Assembly: GCF_017347085.1 (NCBI RefSeq)
Contig: NZ_JADPSA010000013.1
Span: 49,795 to 113,794, forward strand
Origin: Nesterenkonia sp. E16_10
Lineage (GTDB): Bacteria > Actinomycetota > Actinomycetes > Actinomycetales > Micrococcaceae
Direction: 5' to 3'
Length of the DNA stretch: 64,000 nucleotides
Position 1 is the stretch's first letter, and every line of letters begins with the position of its first letter. A program made the position numbers and the translations under genes. Under the pieces are notes generated by a model. It saw only the letters and a list, made by a program, of their open reading frames with translations, was not told where the DNA came from and made no database searches. This document shows positions 24,972 through 33,474 of the stretch, in pieces.

Positions 24972-25575
24972 ACACTGTTGCGCGTCCTGGGGATCTCACT
25001 TGAGGCCCAACCCTCCTGCGAGTTGCCTCGCTCTGGAACGAATGGACTCTGCCCTCGTGCCCGAGAAACTATGTTGGATCGAGACGCTCAAAGGAAGCTA
25101 CCCGCCCCACGGACCTGTCCGGAGTCCCTAACCATTGGCCTCTGGGGGATCACTGAGTCCAGGACGGATCATCGGCCCAAGACCATAAGCCGGTCCACGA
25201 TCAGTGCGCCCGCCGAACCACCAGAAGCAATGCGCTTCGCGAAAAAAAGCGCTTAGTAAGTAGAGAGCATCACCGCGATTGAATTCGACTCGCCGCAGGG
25301 ATATTAATCTCTGAATTCTTACTCCCACGATAAACTCATGCGTGGATCGGTCAACATAATCTGACTAAATTTATTGACTGCAGCCTCTAAAGGCAACAAA
25401 GAAGCATGGACGTTACGAACCAAATATTAGGCTGTACTCCACCGCGTGTAGGTGACTAGAGTCTGTCGGTCGTCGAGATCGCTGATCAACTATTCTACGC
25501 CGTTTCGAGTTGGGTACACCGTCAGATAGATAGGGTCTCAAGACAGTGAGAGAAAAAGAAACTTCCCTGAAGGAC
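24972..25575. other. Non-coding, AT-richer stretch
   Basis: No recognisable gene. From about 25230 to 25480 the sequence is markedly richer in A and T than the rest of the window (runs such as GAATTC twice, AAATTTATTG, AACCAAATATTA), ending upstream of the lipoprotein gene. This looks like acquired DNA and probably contains the lipoprotein promoter, but I cannot place one exactly. Confidence 0.55.
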
Positions 25576-26508
25576 ATGACACTGAAGACCACTGGTCTTC
25601 TTGGAATCGCCCTGCTGGCACTGACGGCGTGTGGCGAAGACGAAGGAACCAACACTTCGACACCCGACACTGAGCAGGCTGAGGACGACAGCGACGCTCA
25701 GGACGGTACAGGCAGTGAGCCTGCTGAGACCGACGAAGAAGCAACCTCAGACGAGAACGACGACGATGACTCAGAAGAGGCCCCAGGGATCGAAGAGATC
25801 CACGAGGATCTTTGGGAATCGTCCCTGAACCAGGAGTCCGTGTCCATCAGCGCGGATGTACTTCTCAGCGCCATAGGTGAAGGTTCTGAGGCGCTGGAAC
25901 AGGGATCCGATGGAGAAGGCGACGACGACGAGGTTATTCAGGTAGAGATCTCCGGAGACATGGACGGCGACGGCTACACCTACACGATGGCAGATGGCGT
26001 GATCGATCTCCTCGTGTTCAGTGATGTAGCCCTTCAGAGCGCGGACTCCGTGGTCGCTGAATACGAGGGATATCAAGACGCGGAACAGGGCGCATCGCCC
26101 GAGGAGCTGCGGGAGGCGGTGGAAGCTGAAGGTGATTGGGTTGATATCACCAGCCTGGCTGCCCAGTTCGAGACTCCGCGTGGGTTCATCGAGAACTTCC
26201 GTGCCAGCATGATGGCATCCTCCGACGGGGAGGACCTTTCCGACTGGGATGCACAGGGCGAAGTCGATACCCACGACGGCGAGGATGTCTGGGTGTACAG
26301 CGAGGAAGGCAACGAGGAATCGCTGGAGATCATTGTGCGCGCTGATTTCAGCGAGCCGGTCTTGATGGAGATCCGCGCCAATAACGCAGGCCAGGAGACA
26401 TCGGTGACGTTCACCAGTTGGAACGAATCCGACGCGCCAGACCGCCCCGCAGACGAGACAATCATCAGCGAGGAAGAGTTCCAGGGAATCGAGGACTCTA
26501 TGTTCTAA
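25576..26508 (+). CDS. Acidic lipoprotein, possibly LppX/LprG-like fold
   Basis: About 310 residues. MTLKTTGLLGIALLALTAC is a lipoprotein signal with lipobox LTAC, so lipid attachment at Cys19 is expected. Residues 20-75 are a very acidic Asp/Glu/Thr linker. The remaining domain contains EISGDMDGDGYTYTMADGVI, GDWVDITSLAAQFETPRGFI and EDVWVYSEEGNEESLEIIV, a pattern common in actinobacterial LppX/LprAFG-like surface lipoproteins that carry lipids. That similarity is from memory and moderate. An in-frame GTG at 25546 is an alternative start. The acidity suits a salt-tolerant host. Confidence 0.75.
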   Translation: MTLKTTGLLGIALLALTACGEDEGTNTSTPDTEQAEDDSDAQDGTGSEPAETDEEATSDENDDDDSEEAPGIEEIHEDLWESSLNQESVSISADVLLSAIGEGSEALEQGSDGEGDDDEVIQVEISGDMDGDGYTYTMADGVIDLLVFSDVALQSADSVVAEYEGYQDAEQGASPEELREAVEAEGDWVDITSLAAQFETPRGFIENFRASMMASSDGEDLSDWDAQGEVDTHDGEDVWVYSEEGNEESLEIIVRADFSEPVLMEIRANNAGQETSVTFTSWNESDAPDRPADETIISEEEFQGIEDSMF

Positions 26509-26878
26509 ACGTCAACACGGGTTCGAACGACCGCGAGGAATGGTGACCTTCACGCATCTGACCCTGCGCGGGAGCTAGACACACTTGAGCGCGGCCCGCT
26601 TGAGACTTAGAAGACCAGAAACTCGAGTGGACCGTGCCCAAGAGGCGAAACAGGGGGCAGCGAACGCCCATCGGTGCGTTCTCCGAGCTTCTCGTTGCGT
26701 TGGGAAACCATATTTTTACCTGGTGAATCGCTGGGGATTGGCCTGGTCTGGTCGGATTGTGATTCCTTAAGTGCTTGAGATTAGATAGATCTTCTGCAGG
26801 ACCGTTCCCCTGCAATAAGAGATCCGATGGACCAGGCATCGGCCTAGAGTCCTCGGCGAGATAGCGAGGTGTTTTGAG
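26509..26878. other. Intergenic stretch before lsr2
   Basis: 370 bp with no recognisable gene. Near the centre the sequence becomes AT-richer (CCATATTTTTACC at about 26707), consistent with an Lsr2-bound or promoter region. No terminator is obvious after the lipoprotein gene. Confidence 0.45.
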
Positions 26879-27181
26879 ATGGCTCAGAAGGTAGAACTAG
26901 TTCTAGTGGATGATCTCGACGGAAGCGAAGCCAGGGAGACCGTCACATTCGGACTCGATTCCCGGTTCTATGAGATCGACCTCAGCGATGACCATGCCAA
27001 AGAGCTGCGCGAGACGCTGAAGAAGTACATCCGCAAAGGACGCGCGATCGCACCGCCTTCCCCGCAGAATGAGGCTCGCGAGATCCGTGAGTGGGCGGTG
27101 AAGAACGGCCACGAGGTCTCCTCGCGAGGTCGGCTTCACCGGGACATCGTCGAGGCCTATCGCAACGCGAAGAAGCGGTAA
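26879..27181 (+). CDS. lsr2: Lsr2 nucleoid-associated protein
   Basis: 100 residues with both Lsr2 halves. The N-terminal dimerisation strands read MAQKVELVLVDDLDGSEARE and TVTFGLDSRFYEIDLSD. The C-terminal AT-hook-like DNA-binding domain ends IREWAVKNGHEVSSRGRLHR and DIVEAYRNAKK, with the conserved RGR that inserts into the minor groove. Lsr2 is the actinobacterial xenogeneic silencer, binding AT-rich DNA and bridging filaments. It sits beside an AT-richer, IS-scarred stretch that it could silence. It may be an accessory paralogue, since actinobacteria commonly carry more than one. Confidence 0.93.
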   Translation: MAQKVELVLVDDLDGSEARETVTFGLDSRFYEIDLSDDHAKELRETLKKYIRKGRAIAPPSPQNEAREIREWAVKNGHEVSSRGRLHRDIVEAYRNAKKR

Positions 27182-27204
27182 TCATCCGAACAGCACGCTA
27201 GAGA

Positions 27205-27251
27205 CGAGTGTGGCCCGGCCGGAGCAGTCAGCTCGGGTCGGGCCACACTCG
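27205..27251 (+). terminator. Strong stem-loop after lsr2
   Basis: CGAGTGTGGCCCG (27205-27217) pairs perfectly with CGGGCCACACTCG (27239-27251) around a 21-base loop, 24 bases after the lsr2 stop. It has the position and strength of a terminator, although no T-tract follows. Confidence 0.7.
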
Positions 27252-27399
27252 CCTCAACTCACACAAAGTCCGTGCCGCGCGGCGCAGCCGAACCTGGCAG
27301 CGAGCCTGCGAGGACGGTGCACCGAGATCGGAAGTCTTTGCTCTGCTGAGGAATAGCACGCCCTTCCATGGGGGTCCATAGAACTGGGACGGTGGATCG

Positions 27400-27651
27400 A
27401 TGGAGAACAATGATCTCGACGTACTGATTCAGGCCACGGAACTCGTGGTGACCACCCAGTTCGGTTCGACCTCGATGCTCCGGCAAGAGCTTGGCATCCC
27501 CCATTCCAAAGCCGAGGGAATCATGAACCTCATGGAATCTCATGGCCTAGTCGGTCCCGACCAGGAATCCGAGACTCGTGAAGTGAAGATCCCCCCTGGC
27601 AGCCTGGCGAGCACCATCGACCATCTCAAACGAGAAGGTGGCGCAGCATGA
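27400..27651 (+). CDS. Stand-alone FtsK gamma (winged-helix) domain protein
   Basis: 83 residues that are almost entirely an FtsK gamma domain: LIQATELVVTTQFGSTSMLR, then QELGIPHSKAEGIMNLMESH and GLVGPDQESETREVKI. In FtsK/SpoIIIE this C-terminal winged helix reads the KOPS/SRS polarity sequences and contacts XerD. Here there is no motor domain, no membrane segment and no neighbouring motor gene. GGTGG precedes the ATG by six bases, so it looks translated. It may be an excised fragment turned regulator, or a plasmid/phage-derived DNA-binding protein. Confidence 0.8.
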   Translation: MENNDLDVLIQATELVVTTQFGSTSMLRQELGIPHSKAEGIMNLMESHGLVGPDQESETREVKIPPGSLASTIDHLKREGGAA

Positions 27652-27693
27652 CCGACGGACGTCCCCTGGGACAGGGTCGGTAGCATCGGACAG

Positions 27694-28017
27694 ATGCACC
27701 TCAACGACATCGCCCACCGCATCGAGAACCTCTCGGCCCAGTACGCAGAGATCTACGGGATCCATCGCTCTGCTGAGTGGGCTCTCCTGAAACTCACCGA
27801 GGAACTTGGGGAACTCACCCAAGCCCACCTCACCGCGACGGGACAAAGCCGAGACCGCGGCCTGACCCACGACGAACAGCAGCAGGTCCTCGCCGCTGAA
27901 CTCGGAGACGTCCTTGGGATGTGTCTGGTCTACGCCGAACAGCTCGGGATCAACCCAGAGACGGCGATCGCCGACAAATGGTTCCAATACGAAGAGATCT
28001 CCTCCACGGCCGAGTGA
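27694..28017 (+). CDS. MazG-like nucleotide pyrophosphohydrolase
   Basis: 107 residues. LLKLTEELGELTQAHLTATG carries the ExxE helix (EELGE) and LAAELGDVLGMCLVYAEQLG carries the matching ExxD pair, together the four-acidic Mg site of all-alpha NTP pyrophosphatases. KWFQYEEI follows at the C-terminus. Such small MazG-like proteins hydrolyse NTPs or damaged nucleotides to monophosphates. It lies 42 bp after the FtsK-gamma gene and could share its transcript. Confidence 0.83.
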   Translation: MHLNDIAHRIENLSAQYAEIYGIHRSAEWALLKLTEELGELTQAHLTATGQSRDRGLTHDEQQQVLAAELGDVLGMCLVYAEQLGINPETAIADKWFQYEEISSTAE

Positions 28018-28153
28018 CGTCGTCGCACTCCGGTATCAGCTCAGCAGCCCGACGGAGCGCCACTCCTCGGCCCGGCCTTCCGCGTCACGGAACCGGAGGC
28101 TTCGCATCCCGACCAACGCAGCTCCCTGAACCGTGCACGGTGATCAACAGCCG

Positions 28154-28855
28154 CTAGCCGTTCAGTGCGACGGCCGCTTGAACACCGAGCGGGGTGTATC
28201 CCAAGCGTTGCGCAAGCACGCGGGATGCCTGATTTCCCTGACGGCTTCGCCACTGCGCGATCAGTCCGGCCCCCAGAGCCGCATCTGTCGCCGCCGCTGC
28301 GGCGGCGTAGGCGAAGCCTGCTCCTCGGTGCTCCGGATGAGCGAGGACCCCCATCTGGGCGAGTTCGGAACGCCAACGAGAGAAACCCGCGATCGCAGCA
28401 GGATCTCCCGCCGGATTCAGCGCGGCCCATTGGCACTCAGTCTCCTCGAGGCCACTCTCCTCCCACTCCGCTGCACTGACGCCGGCCCGCATGGTGGCCA
28501 GGTCCAGCGGCCGTGCGGGAATGACGCTAGATGGGCTGGATCGAGGACTGCGCTCGGCGAAGAGCAGATCGGCGCTACCGATGGGGTCAGCGGAGGCAAG
28601 CATGCCGGCGAGTGCGTCCGCATCGAGGAGTGACTCCCGAGAGACATCGCCCAGCCGGTCCAGAATCTTTGCAGGCGCAGCGACGAGACCGAAACCGTCG
28701 ACCCGCACGACGACGACGGCTGTCAGGTCCGCCCGCTCGACGAAGACCCACTCGTCTCGGCGGATGTCCGCGGGAGGCACCCCGAGCGCATTCGCCCAGG
28801 CCGTGACGATGCGTCTCCGCGTGATGTCGGTAAGGGGCTCGGACAAGGACTCCAT
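28154..28855 (-). CDS. GNAT-family N-acetyltransferase
   Basis: 233 residues. The C-terminal half holds the acetyl-CoA fold: ELAQMGVLAHPEHRGAGFAY, whose V-x-x-x-x-x-R-G-x-G is the pyrophosphate loop, and ASRVLAQRLGYTPLGVQAAV, the terminal N-x-x-S-x-x-x-x-x-x-x-G-F/Y-like helix and strand. The N-terminal half (about 1-110) is a less conserved extension that includes DADALAGMLASADPIGSADL. The substrate is unknown. A decayed copy of the same gene lies at 15072-15396. Confidence 0.83.
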   Translation of the reverse strand: MESLSEPLTDITRRRIVTAWANALGVPPADIRRDEWVFVERADLTAVVVVRVDGFGLVAAPAKILDRLGDVSRESLLDADALAGMLASADPIGSADLLFAERSPRSSPSSVIPARPLDLATMRAGVSAAEWEESGLEETECQWAALNPAGDPAAIAGFSRWRSELAQMGVLAHPEHRGAGFAYAAAAAATDAALGAGLIAQWRSRQGNQASRVLAQRLGYTPLGVQAAVALNG

Positions 28856-29001
28856 CTCCCGACTCTAGGGCGTGACCTGTCGCTGAGATAGCCACAGGGT
28901 GGCTAGGCGACAGGTGCGATGAGCATGCGCCAGTACTTGGTGGTGGGCCGGGCTCCAGCGTCTCCGGAACCCGGCCCACATCTCACCTAGGGCCCCTTGG
29001 C

Positions 29002-29355
29002 TCAGTCGACTACCGAATGGACGATCTCGGCGATCCGTCTCGCGGTGTTCTCGTCCAAGGACTCGAAGTACCACGCGGCCGGCATCAGGGCGCCGTCCAC
29101 CCCACCTGCCGGTCGAAAAGCCGGCTTCTCGGTGATGGCAAGGTTCAAGCGCTCATCGTTGCGCAGCGTCACCAGCGCCGGGGAGCTGGCCGCCTTCGCA
29201 TAGGCGGGCATCCCGTACCAGATCCGAGGCTTCAGAGTGGGTTCCGCGGTCATGATGATGTCATGCACCTGCTGCATCACCGACCGTCGCGGCTCGTCCA
29301 TCTTGGAGATTTTCTCGATCACCTGAGAGAGATTCTTCTCGTCTTTGGAAGACAT
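29002..29355 (-). CDS. DUF1801 (YdhG-like) family protein
   Basis: 117 residues. LSQVIEKISKMDEPRRSVMQ, then TLKPRIWYGMPAYAKAASSP and ALVTLRNDERLNLAITEKPA match the DUF1801 pattern: P...P.I.YGMPAY, followed by a central strand. The fold resembles the iron-chaperone frataxin-like YdhG, and no enzymatic function is established. I set the start at the ATG at 29355, preceded by AAAGGA. It lies between the intact GNAT and phosphatase genes. Confidence 0.78.
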   Translation of the reverse strand: MSSKDEKNLSQVIEKISKMDEPRRSVMQQVHDIIMTAEPTLKPRIWYGMPAYAKAASSPALVTLRNDERLNLAITEKPAFRPAGGVDGALMPAAWYFESLDENTARRIAEIVHSVVD

Positions 29356-29608
29356 TTCGCGTCCTTTCGCCAGCCGATGCCAGGCATCGGCGGAATGAAG
29401 TTGGCGCATCGGTGCGCCGCACCCCATCTGGACATGTCCTGAAACGCTCAGGCCTCTCCGCGATGATTCACGTGGTCGTCACGTGGAAGCGCTATGGGTG
29501 GCGCGGGCCACCACTATAAGCGTACCCAACCTGTGAGACAGACACACCGCTGGAGGGGCGGTACACACGACTCCCCCGCTCCACAGCCCGGGTGGATAGG
29601 CTGAACGG

Positions 29609-30301
29609 ATGGCGACAGTTCTTCTTGTGCGGCACGGCCGCACCACAGCAAACGCGACCGGCCTGCTGGCCGGCAGGGCCGAAGGCGTCGGCCTGGACCA
29701 GATCGGGCGCGATCAGGCCGGGCTCACCGCAGATCGGCTCGCGTCCATTCCCCTGGCTGCGGTGGTCTCAAGCCCGCTCGAGCGTTGTCAGCAGACGGCG
29801 CAGCACATCCTCGACCGGCAAGCGGGCACGCCCTCCGCGCCGCTGGATCACGATCTCATCGAAGCCGACTACGGCACGTGGCAGGGCCGGCTGCTCACCG
29901 ACCTTGCCACCGAGGAGCTGTGGCCGCTCGTGCAGTCCCAACCCTCCGCCGTCGTCTTTCCCGAGGGTGAAGCCATGGCCGCGATGCAGGCTCGATCGGT
30001 GGCGGCGATTCGCCGCCATGATGCAGCCATCGAGGCCGAGCATGGGCCCGAGGCCGTGTGGGCTGCGGTCAGCCATGGCGACATCATCAAGTCGATACTC
30101 GCCGACGCGCTCGGCATGCACCTCGATCTGTTTCAGCGCATCAACGTGGGCCCCGCCTCCGTGTCGATCGTGCGCTACGGCGCCAGCCGGCCGAGCGTCC
30201 ACGCGACCAACACCGATGCGGGCGATCTCTCATGGCTCTCGAAGGGCATTCAAGCAGGTGACGCGCCGGTGGGTGGCGGCGCAGGGCATCAGACACCCTG
30301 A
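29609..30301 (+). CDS. Histidine phosphatase, MSMEG_4193 family
   Basis: 230 residues. MATVLLVRHGRTTANATGLL carries the phosphohistidine RHG motif (His9), AAVVSSPLERCQQTAQHIL the SSPLxRxxxTA helix, LIEADYGTWQGRLLTDLA the acidic Glu segment, and AVSHGDIIKSILADALG the second catalytic histidine. The actinobacterial branch (Rv2135c/MSMEG_4193) is recognised by its place in front of a DUF3090 gene and an SCO1664-type gene, as here. Its substrate is unknown. A 158-bp copy of its 5' end lies at 16711-16868. Confidence 0.9.
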   Translation: MATVLLVRHGRTTANATGLLAGRAEGVGLDQIGRDQAGLTADRLASIPLAAVVSSPLERCQQTAQHILDRQAGTPSAPLDHDLIEADYGTWQGRLLTDLATEELWPLVQSQPSAVVFPEGEAMAAMQARSVAAIRRHDAAIEAEHGPEAVWAAVSHGDIIKSILADALGMHLDLFQRINVGPASVSIVRYGASRPSVHATNTDAGDLSWLSKGIQAGDAPVGGGAGHQTP

Positions 30302-30325
30302 ACCACATGCGCCTAGAATACTGAT

Positions 30326-30886
30326 ATGCCTACACGTGTTCACGAGTTTGACTGGCCCGATCGGGCCGTCGTCGGCACCATCGGCCTTCCCGGGGCGCGC
30401 ACGTTCTACCTGCAAGTGCGCTCGGGGGCGCAGCTGGTGAGCGTCGCGCTCGAGAAGCAGCAGTCGGCCCTCCTCGCGGAGAAGATCGACGAGATCCTCG
30501 ACCAGCTCATCACCGTGGAGGGCAACCCCTTCAGCGTTCCCAGAAGCACTCCGCCTGAACTTGTCGACAACGACCAGCTGGAGACCGTCCAGGAGAACTT
30601 CCGCACCGGCGCGATGAGCCTGGGCTGGGATCCCGCCACGGCCCAGGTCATCATCGAGGCCTACCCGATCACTGACCTCGAAGAGGACGACGACGACGAC
30701 GCCGGACCGCCCTACGAGGACGAGGCTCAGGACACTGAGATGCTGCTGGTGCGGATGCCGGTGGGCTCCGCCCGCGCATTCGCCAAGCGCACCCGTGAGG
30801 TCGTGGGTGCCGGACGCCCGGCGTGCCCGCTCTGCGGCTACCCCATCGACGCCGACGGGCATACCTGCACCGCTGCCGAGGGCTGA
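30326..30886 (+). CDS. DUF3090 family protein (Rv2134c-like)
   Basis: 186 residues: MPTRVHEFDWPDRAVVGTIG and LPGARTFYLQVRSGAQLVSV at the start, an acidic centre (EEDDDDDAGPPYEDEAQ) and RACPLCGYPIDADGHTC-like zinc-binding cysteines at the end (CPLCGYPIDADGHTC). This is the typical DUF3090 layout, with a C-terminal CxxC...C motif. It is the middle member of the conserved actinobacterial trio and overlaps the next gene by one base. Function unknown. Confidence 0.9.
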   Translation: MPTRVHEFDWPDRAVVGTIGLPGARTFYLQVRSGAQLVSVALEKQQSALLAEKIDEILDQLITVEGNPFSVPRSTPPELVDNDQLETVQENFRTGAMSLGWDPATAQVIIEAYPITDLEEDDDDDAGPPYEDEAQDTEMLLVRMPVGSARAFAKRTREVVGAGRPACPLCGYPIDADGHTCTAAEG

Positions 30887-31653
30887 TGTCGGCGACGGAC
30901 CTGGTGACCGCGGAACTGACGCTCACCGGACGTATCAGGACGGCGTCGAACGCCACGTTCCTCGGCAGCATCGGCGAGGTGAACGTCGTCTACAAGCCGG
31001 TGGCCGGGGAAAGCCCGCTGTGGGACTTCCCCGACGGCACTCTGGCACAACGGGAGGTGGCCGCCTACCTGGTCTCGGAGGCCCTCGGCTGGGGCGTGGT
31101 CCCGCAGACCTGGCTGCGCGATGGTCCCCTCGGTGAAGGGATGGTCCAGCTCTGGCAGGAGCAGGACCCCGACCAGGGCGCCGTCGACCTGATCGCCACC
31201 GAGGACGTGCCGGAGTCGGGCTGGAAGCATGTGCTCGAGGGACAGGACCAGAAGGGCCGGATGGTCACCCTGATTCACGAAGACTCTTCCGCGCTGCGAC
31301 GGATGGCCCTGTTCGACGTCGTCGTCAACAATGCCGACCGCAAGGGCGACCACATCCTCGCCATGTCTGACGGCCACCGGCACGGGGTGGACCATGGACT
31401 CACCTTCCACAGTGACCACAAGCTGCGCACGGTCCTCTGGGGATGGGTGGGAGACGCCCTCACCGAGGAGGAACGCGACGGCATCGACCGGGTCAGCAAC
31501 GGGCTCGACGGAGACCTGGGTGAAGACCTGGCCGAGCTGCTCAGCGCCGAGGAGGTCGCGGCACTTGCTGATCGCTGTGCCGGGTTGCGCTCGGCGCGAG
31601 TGTTTCCGGCTCCGGCCGGTGAGATGTCACCGGTTCCCTGGCCGCTGTTCTAA
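30886..31653 (+). CDS. SCO1664 family (phosphatidylinositol-kinase-like fold) protein
   Basis: 255 residues starting at an ATG that shares its A with the DUF3090 stop. IGEVNVVYKPVAGESPLWDF (with the conserved Lys), AAYLVSEALGWGVVPQTWLR, DVVVNNADRKGDHILAMSDG and HGVDHGLTFHSDHKLRTVLW place it in the SCO1664/Rv2133c family. NNADRKxxH and DHGLTF echo the catalytic and metal-binding loops of the PI3/4-kinase-like fold. Substrate unknown. In mycobacteria and Streptomyces this trio adjoins the mycothiol gene mshC; here the next gene is an unrelated, oppositely oriented SDR. Confidence 0.9.
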   Translation: MSATDLVTAELTLTGRIRTASNATFLGSIGEVNVVYKPVAGESPLWDFPDGTLAQREVAAYLVSEALGWGVVPQTWLRDGPLGEGMVQLWQEQDPDQGAVDLIATEDVPESGWKHVLEGQDQKGRMVTLIHEDSSALRRMALFDVVVNNADRKGDHILAMSDGHRHGVDHGLTFHSDHKLRTVLWGWVGDALTEEERDGIDRVSNGLDGDLGEDLAELLSAEEVAALADRCAGLRSARVFPAPAGEMSPVPWPLF

Positions 31654-31695
31654 AGACGTTCGCGCGCACGCCCAGTCTCAACGTCTCGGCCGCGC

Positions 31696-32349
31696 CTAGA
31701 ACGCGGTGCTGGGCAGATCCTTCTCGCCGTCGACGATCGCGGTGATGATCCGCGCAGCAACCTGGTCTGGATCCAACGGCGCTCCGAATCGCGGGGCTGA
31801 CCCGGCGATCGGGTGCTCGGACAGCGAAGTGCCGGTGTGGCCTGGGCGGGCATCCAGGAGGCGGACGCCTGCGCGACGATACTCACGCCCCGCTGCGAGG
31901 ACGAAGGCCGCGAGCCCAGCCTTCGACGCCGAATACGCTGCCAGCCCGGCGACCGGGGTCTCTGCGACGACGCCGCTCAGAGTCACCACGAAGGGCTCCC
32001 GTCCCTCACGTGCCGAGGCCACGAGGTCGGACTGGCTCTGAGTGATGAGCTGGATCGCACTGGTCGTGTTCACCGCGAACAGTTCATCCACCGTGGCGGG
32101 TTCAAGCTCGGAAGCCGCCCCGAAGGCGACGACCCCGGACGCGACCACCAGCCCGTCGAGCCGTCCGTGCTGCGCCTTCGTGGCATCGAGCACCTCTCGA
32201 ATCACAGAGGGTTCACGGAGATCGTGCCCAGCAGACTTCGAAGACCGGGCCACGATCGCGCCCTGACTCTCCAACTGGTCGGCGATCCGCGAGCCCAGCC
32301 CGCCGGTAGCGCCGACGACAAGAACAACCGCACCCTGAAGATCAGTCAT
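31696..32349 (-). CDS. Short-chain dehydrogenase/reductase (SDR)
   Basis: 217 residues. VLVVGATGGLGSRIADQLES is the NAD(P)-binding TGxxxGxG-type motif, and DGLVVASGVVAFG the NNAG-equivalent. The catalytic pair appears in GLAAYSASKAGLAAFVLAAG as Y-S-A-S-K. The later RPGHTGTSLS matches the post-catalytic PG segment. It is a complete classical SDR, though shorter than the common 250 residues. The substrate is unknown. It converges on the SCO1664-family gene. Confidence 0.88.
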   Translation of the reverse strand: MTDLQGAVVLVVGATGGLGSRIADQLESQGAIVARSSKSAGHDLREPSVIREVLDATKAQHGRLDGLVVASGVVAFGAASELEPATVDELFAVNTTSAIQLITQSQSDLVASAREGREPFVVTLSGVVAETPVAGLAAYSASKAGLAAFVLAAGREYRRAGVRLLDARPGHTGTSLSEHPIAGSAPRFGAPLDPDQVAARIITAIVDGEKDLPSTAF

Positions 32350-32643
32350 GGGTAGACCTTAGGTCACCTGCGGCCGGTAGCGCCGAATAAGTCGATTCGC
32401 CAAACTCGCACGGCGGCACGCGCTGGTCAGGGTGATCACAGCTCAGAGTTCACACTCGAGTTCACAGCCGGTACCTGACGTAGCATCGTGATGACGGTCC
32501 TCGCCGCCGTCGGCGACTAGACACCACAGAGCCAGGCCACCGGCGAAAACAGGCCTGTAGTTCATTCAGGCACCACTACGTGCCGAGGCAGAAGGGGCTC
32601 CACCGTTAAAACTCATTCCGGAGCTGAATCCGTCTTCCAACGA
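32350..32643. other. Intergenic region upstream of carotenoid genes
   Basis: 294 bp between divergent genes with no recognisable coding sequence. It must hold the promoters for the SDR and for the UbiA/CrtI pair, but I cannot assign boxes with confidence. Confidence 0.45.
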
Positions 32644-33474
32644 ATGGTTCATATCTCCCGGCCCGTGCTGTGGATCAACACCCTGGGTCCCGCCGTCCTG
32701 GGAATGTGGCTGACCGGTGACTTGTGGAATTGGGATGCCCTGGCCTTGCTCCTCTGGCTGACGCTGCCGTTCAACCTGCTCATCTACGGCGTCAATGACA
32801 TCTTCGATCAGGACACCGATGCGCTCAATCCGCGTAAGGGGTCTCTAGAAGGCGCCCGAATTCGAGCTGCTGAGGTTTCCTCGATATGGGTCGCAGTTCT
32901 TGTCACCAATCTTCCGTTCTTGGCTTACTTTGTGTGGGCGCTGCCGATTGATGCACTCCTATGGATAGGGCTCTACCTGTTCGTGTTCATCTTCTATTCG
33001 GCACCACCGTTACGATTCAAGGCCCGCCCCTATCTGGATTCGCTCAGCAATGCCGCCTATGCACTGCCGATGGTCTTTGTCCCGTTCGCTCTGGGAACGG
33101 GTCCGGTCTGGGCCGCGGCGGTGGCGCTGATGGCATGGAGCGCGGCGAAGCACACGTTCGACGCAGTCCAAGACATCGACGAAGACAAGGCGGCCGGAAT
33201 CACGACCACAGCAGTGCGCCTGGGTGTCCGCGGGGTGGTGCTCTGGAGCGGACTCTGGTGGATGGCAGCCACCATCGGGTTCGCAATGGTCAATGTTCCG
33301 GTCGCGCTGGTCAACGCGCTCATCAGCGGAGGTCTGCTCTACGTGCTGTTCCGCTCCCCCCTCGTCTCCACCGCCCATGGTCTGTACCGCTACTCCATCG
33401 CCTTTCCCTACGTCGCCGGAACTGTGGCCGGCATTCAACTGGCCGCGGCGCTGCTGCTGGGGTGGTACCCATGA
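32644..33474 (+). CDS. UbiA-family prenyltransferase (lycopene-elongase-like)
   Basis: 276 residues with about eight transmembrane helices. LLIYGVNDIFDQDTDALNPR is the first aspartate-rich motif (NDxxDxxxD) that binds prenyl diphosphate through Mg. KHTFDAVQDIDEDKAAGITT is the second (DxxxD). In actinobacteria and haloarchaea, UbiA proteins beside phytoene-desaturase-like genes are lycopene elongases that build C45/C50 carotenoids. The next gene is a CrtI-type enzyme overlapping as ATGA, which supports that role. No ribosome-binding site is evident; there is no better start upstream. Confidence 0.82.
   Translation: MVHISRPVLWINTLGPAVLGMWLTGDLWNWDALALLLWLTLPFNLLIYGVNDIFDQDTDALNPRKGSLEGARIRAAEVSSIWVAVLVTNLPFLAYFVWALPIDALLWIGLYLFVFIFYSAPPLRFKARPYLDSLSNAAYALPMVFVPFALGTGPVWAAAVALMAWSAAKHTFDAVQDIDEDKAAGITTTAVRLGVRGVVLWSGLWWMAATIGFAMVNVPVALVNALISGGLLYVLFRSPLVSTAHGLYRYSIAFPYVAGTVAGIQLAAALLLGWYP

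Noticed and set aside
26579..26720. Checked for a tRNA or structured RNA between the lipoprotein gene and lsr2
   Set aside because: No cloverleaf pairing, TPsiC-like loop or CCA end could be found.
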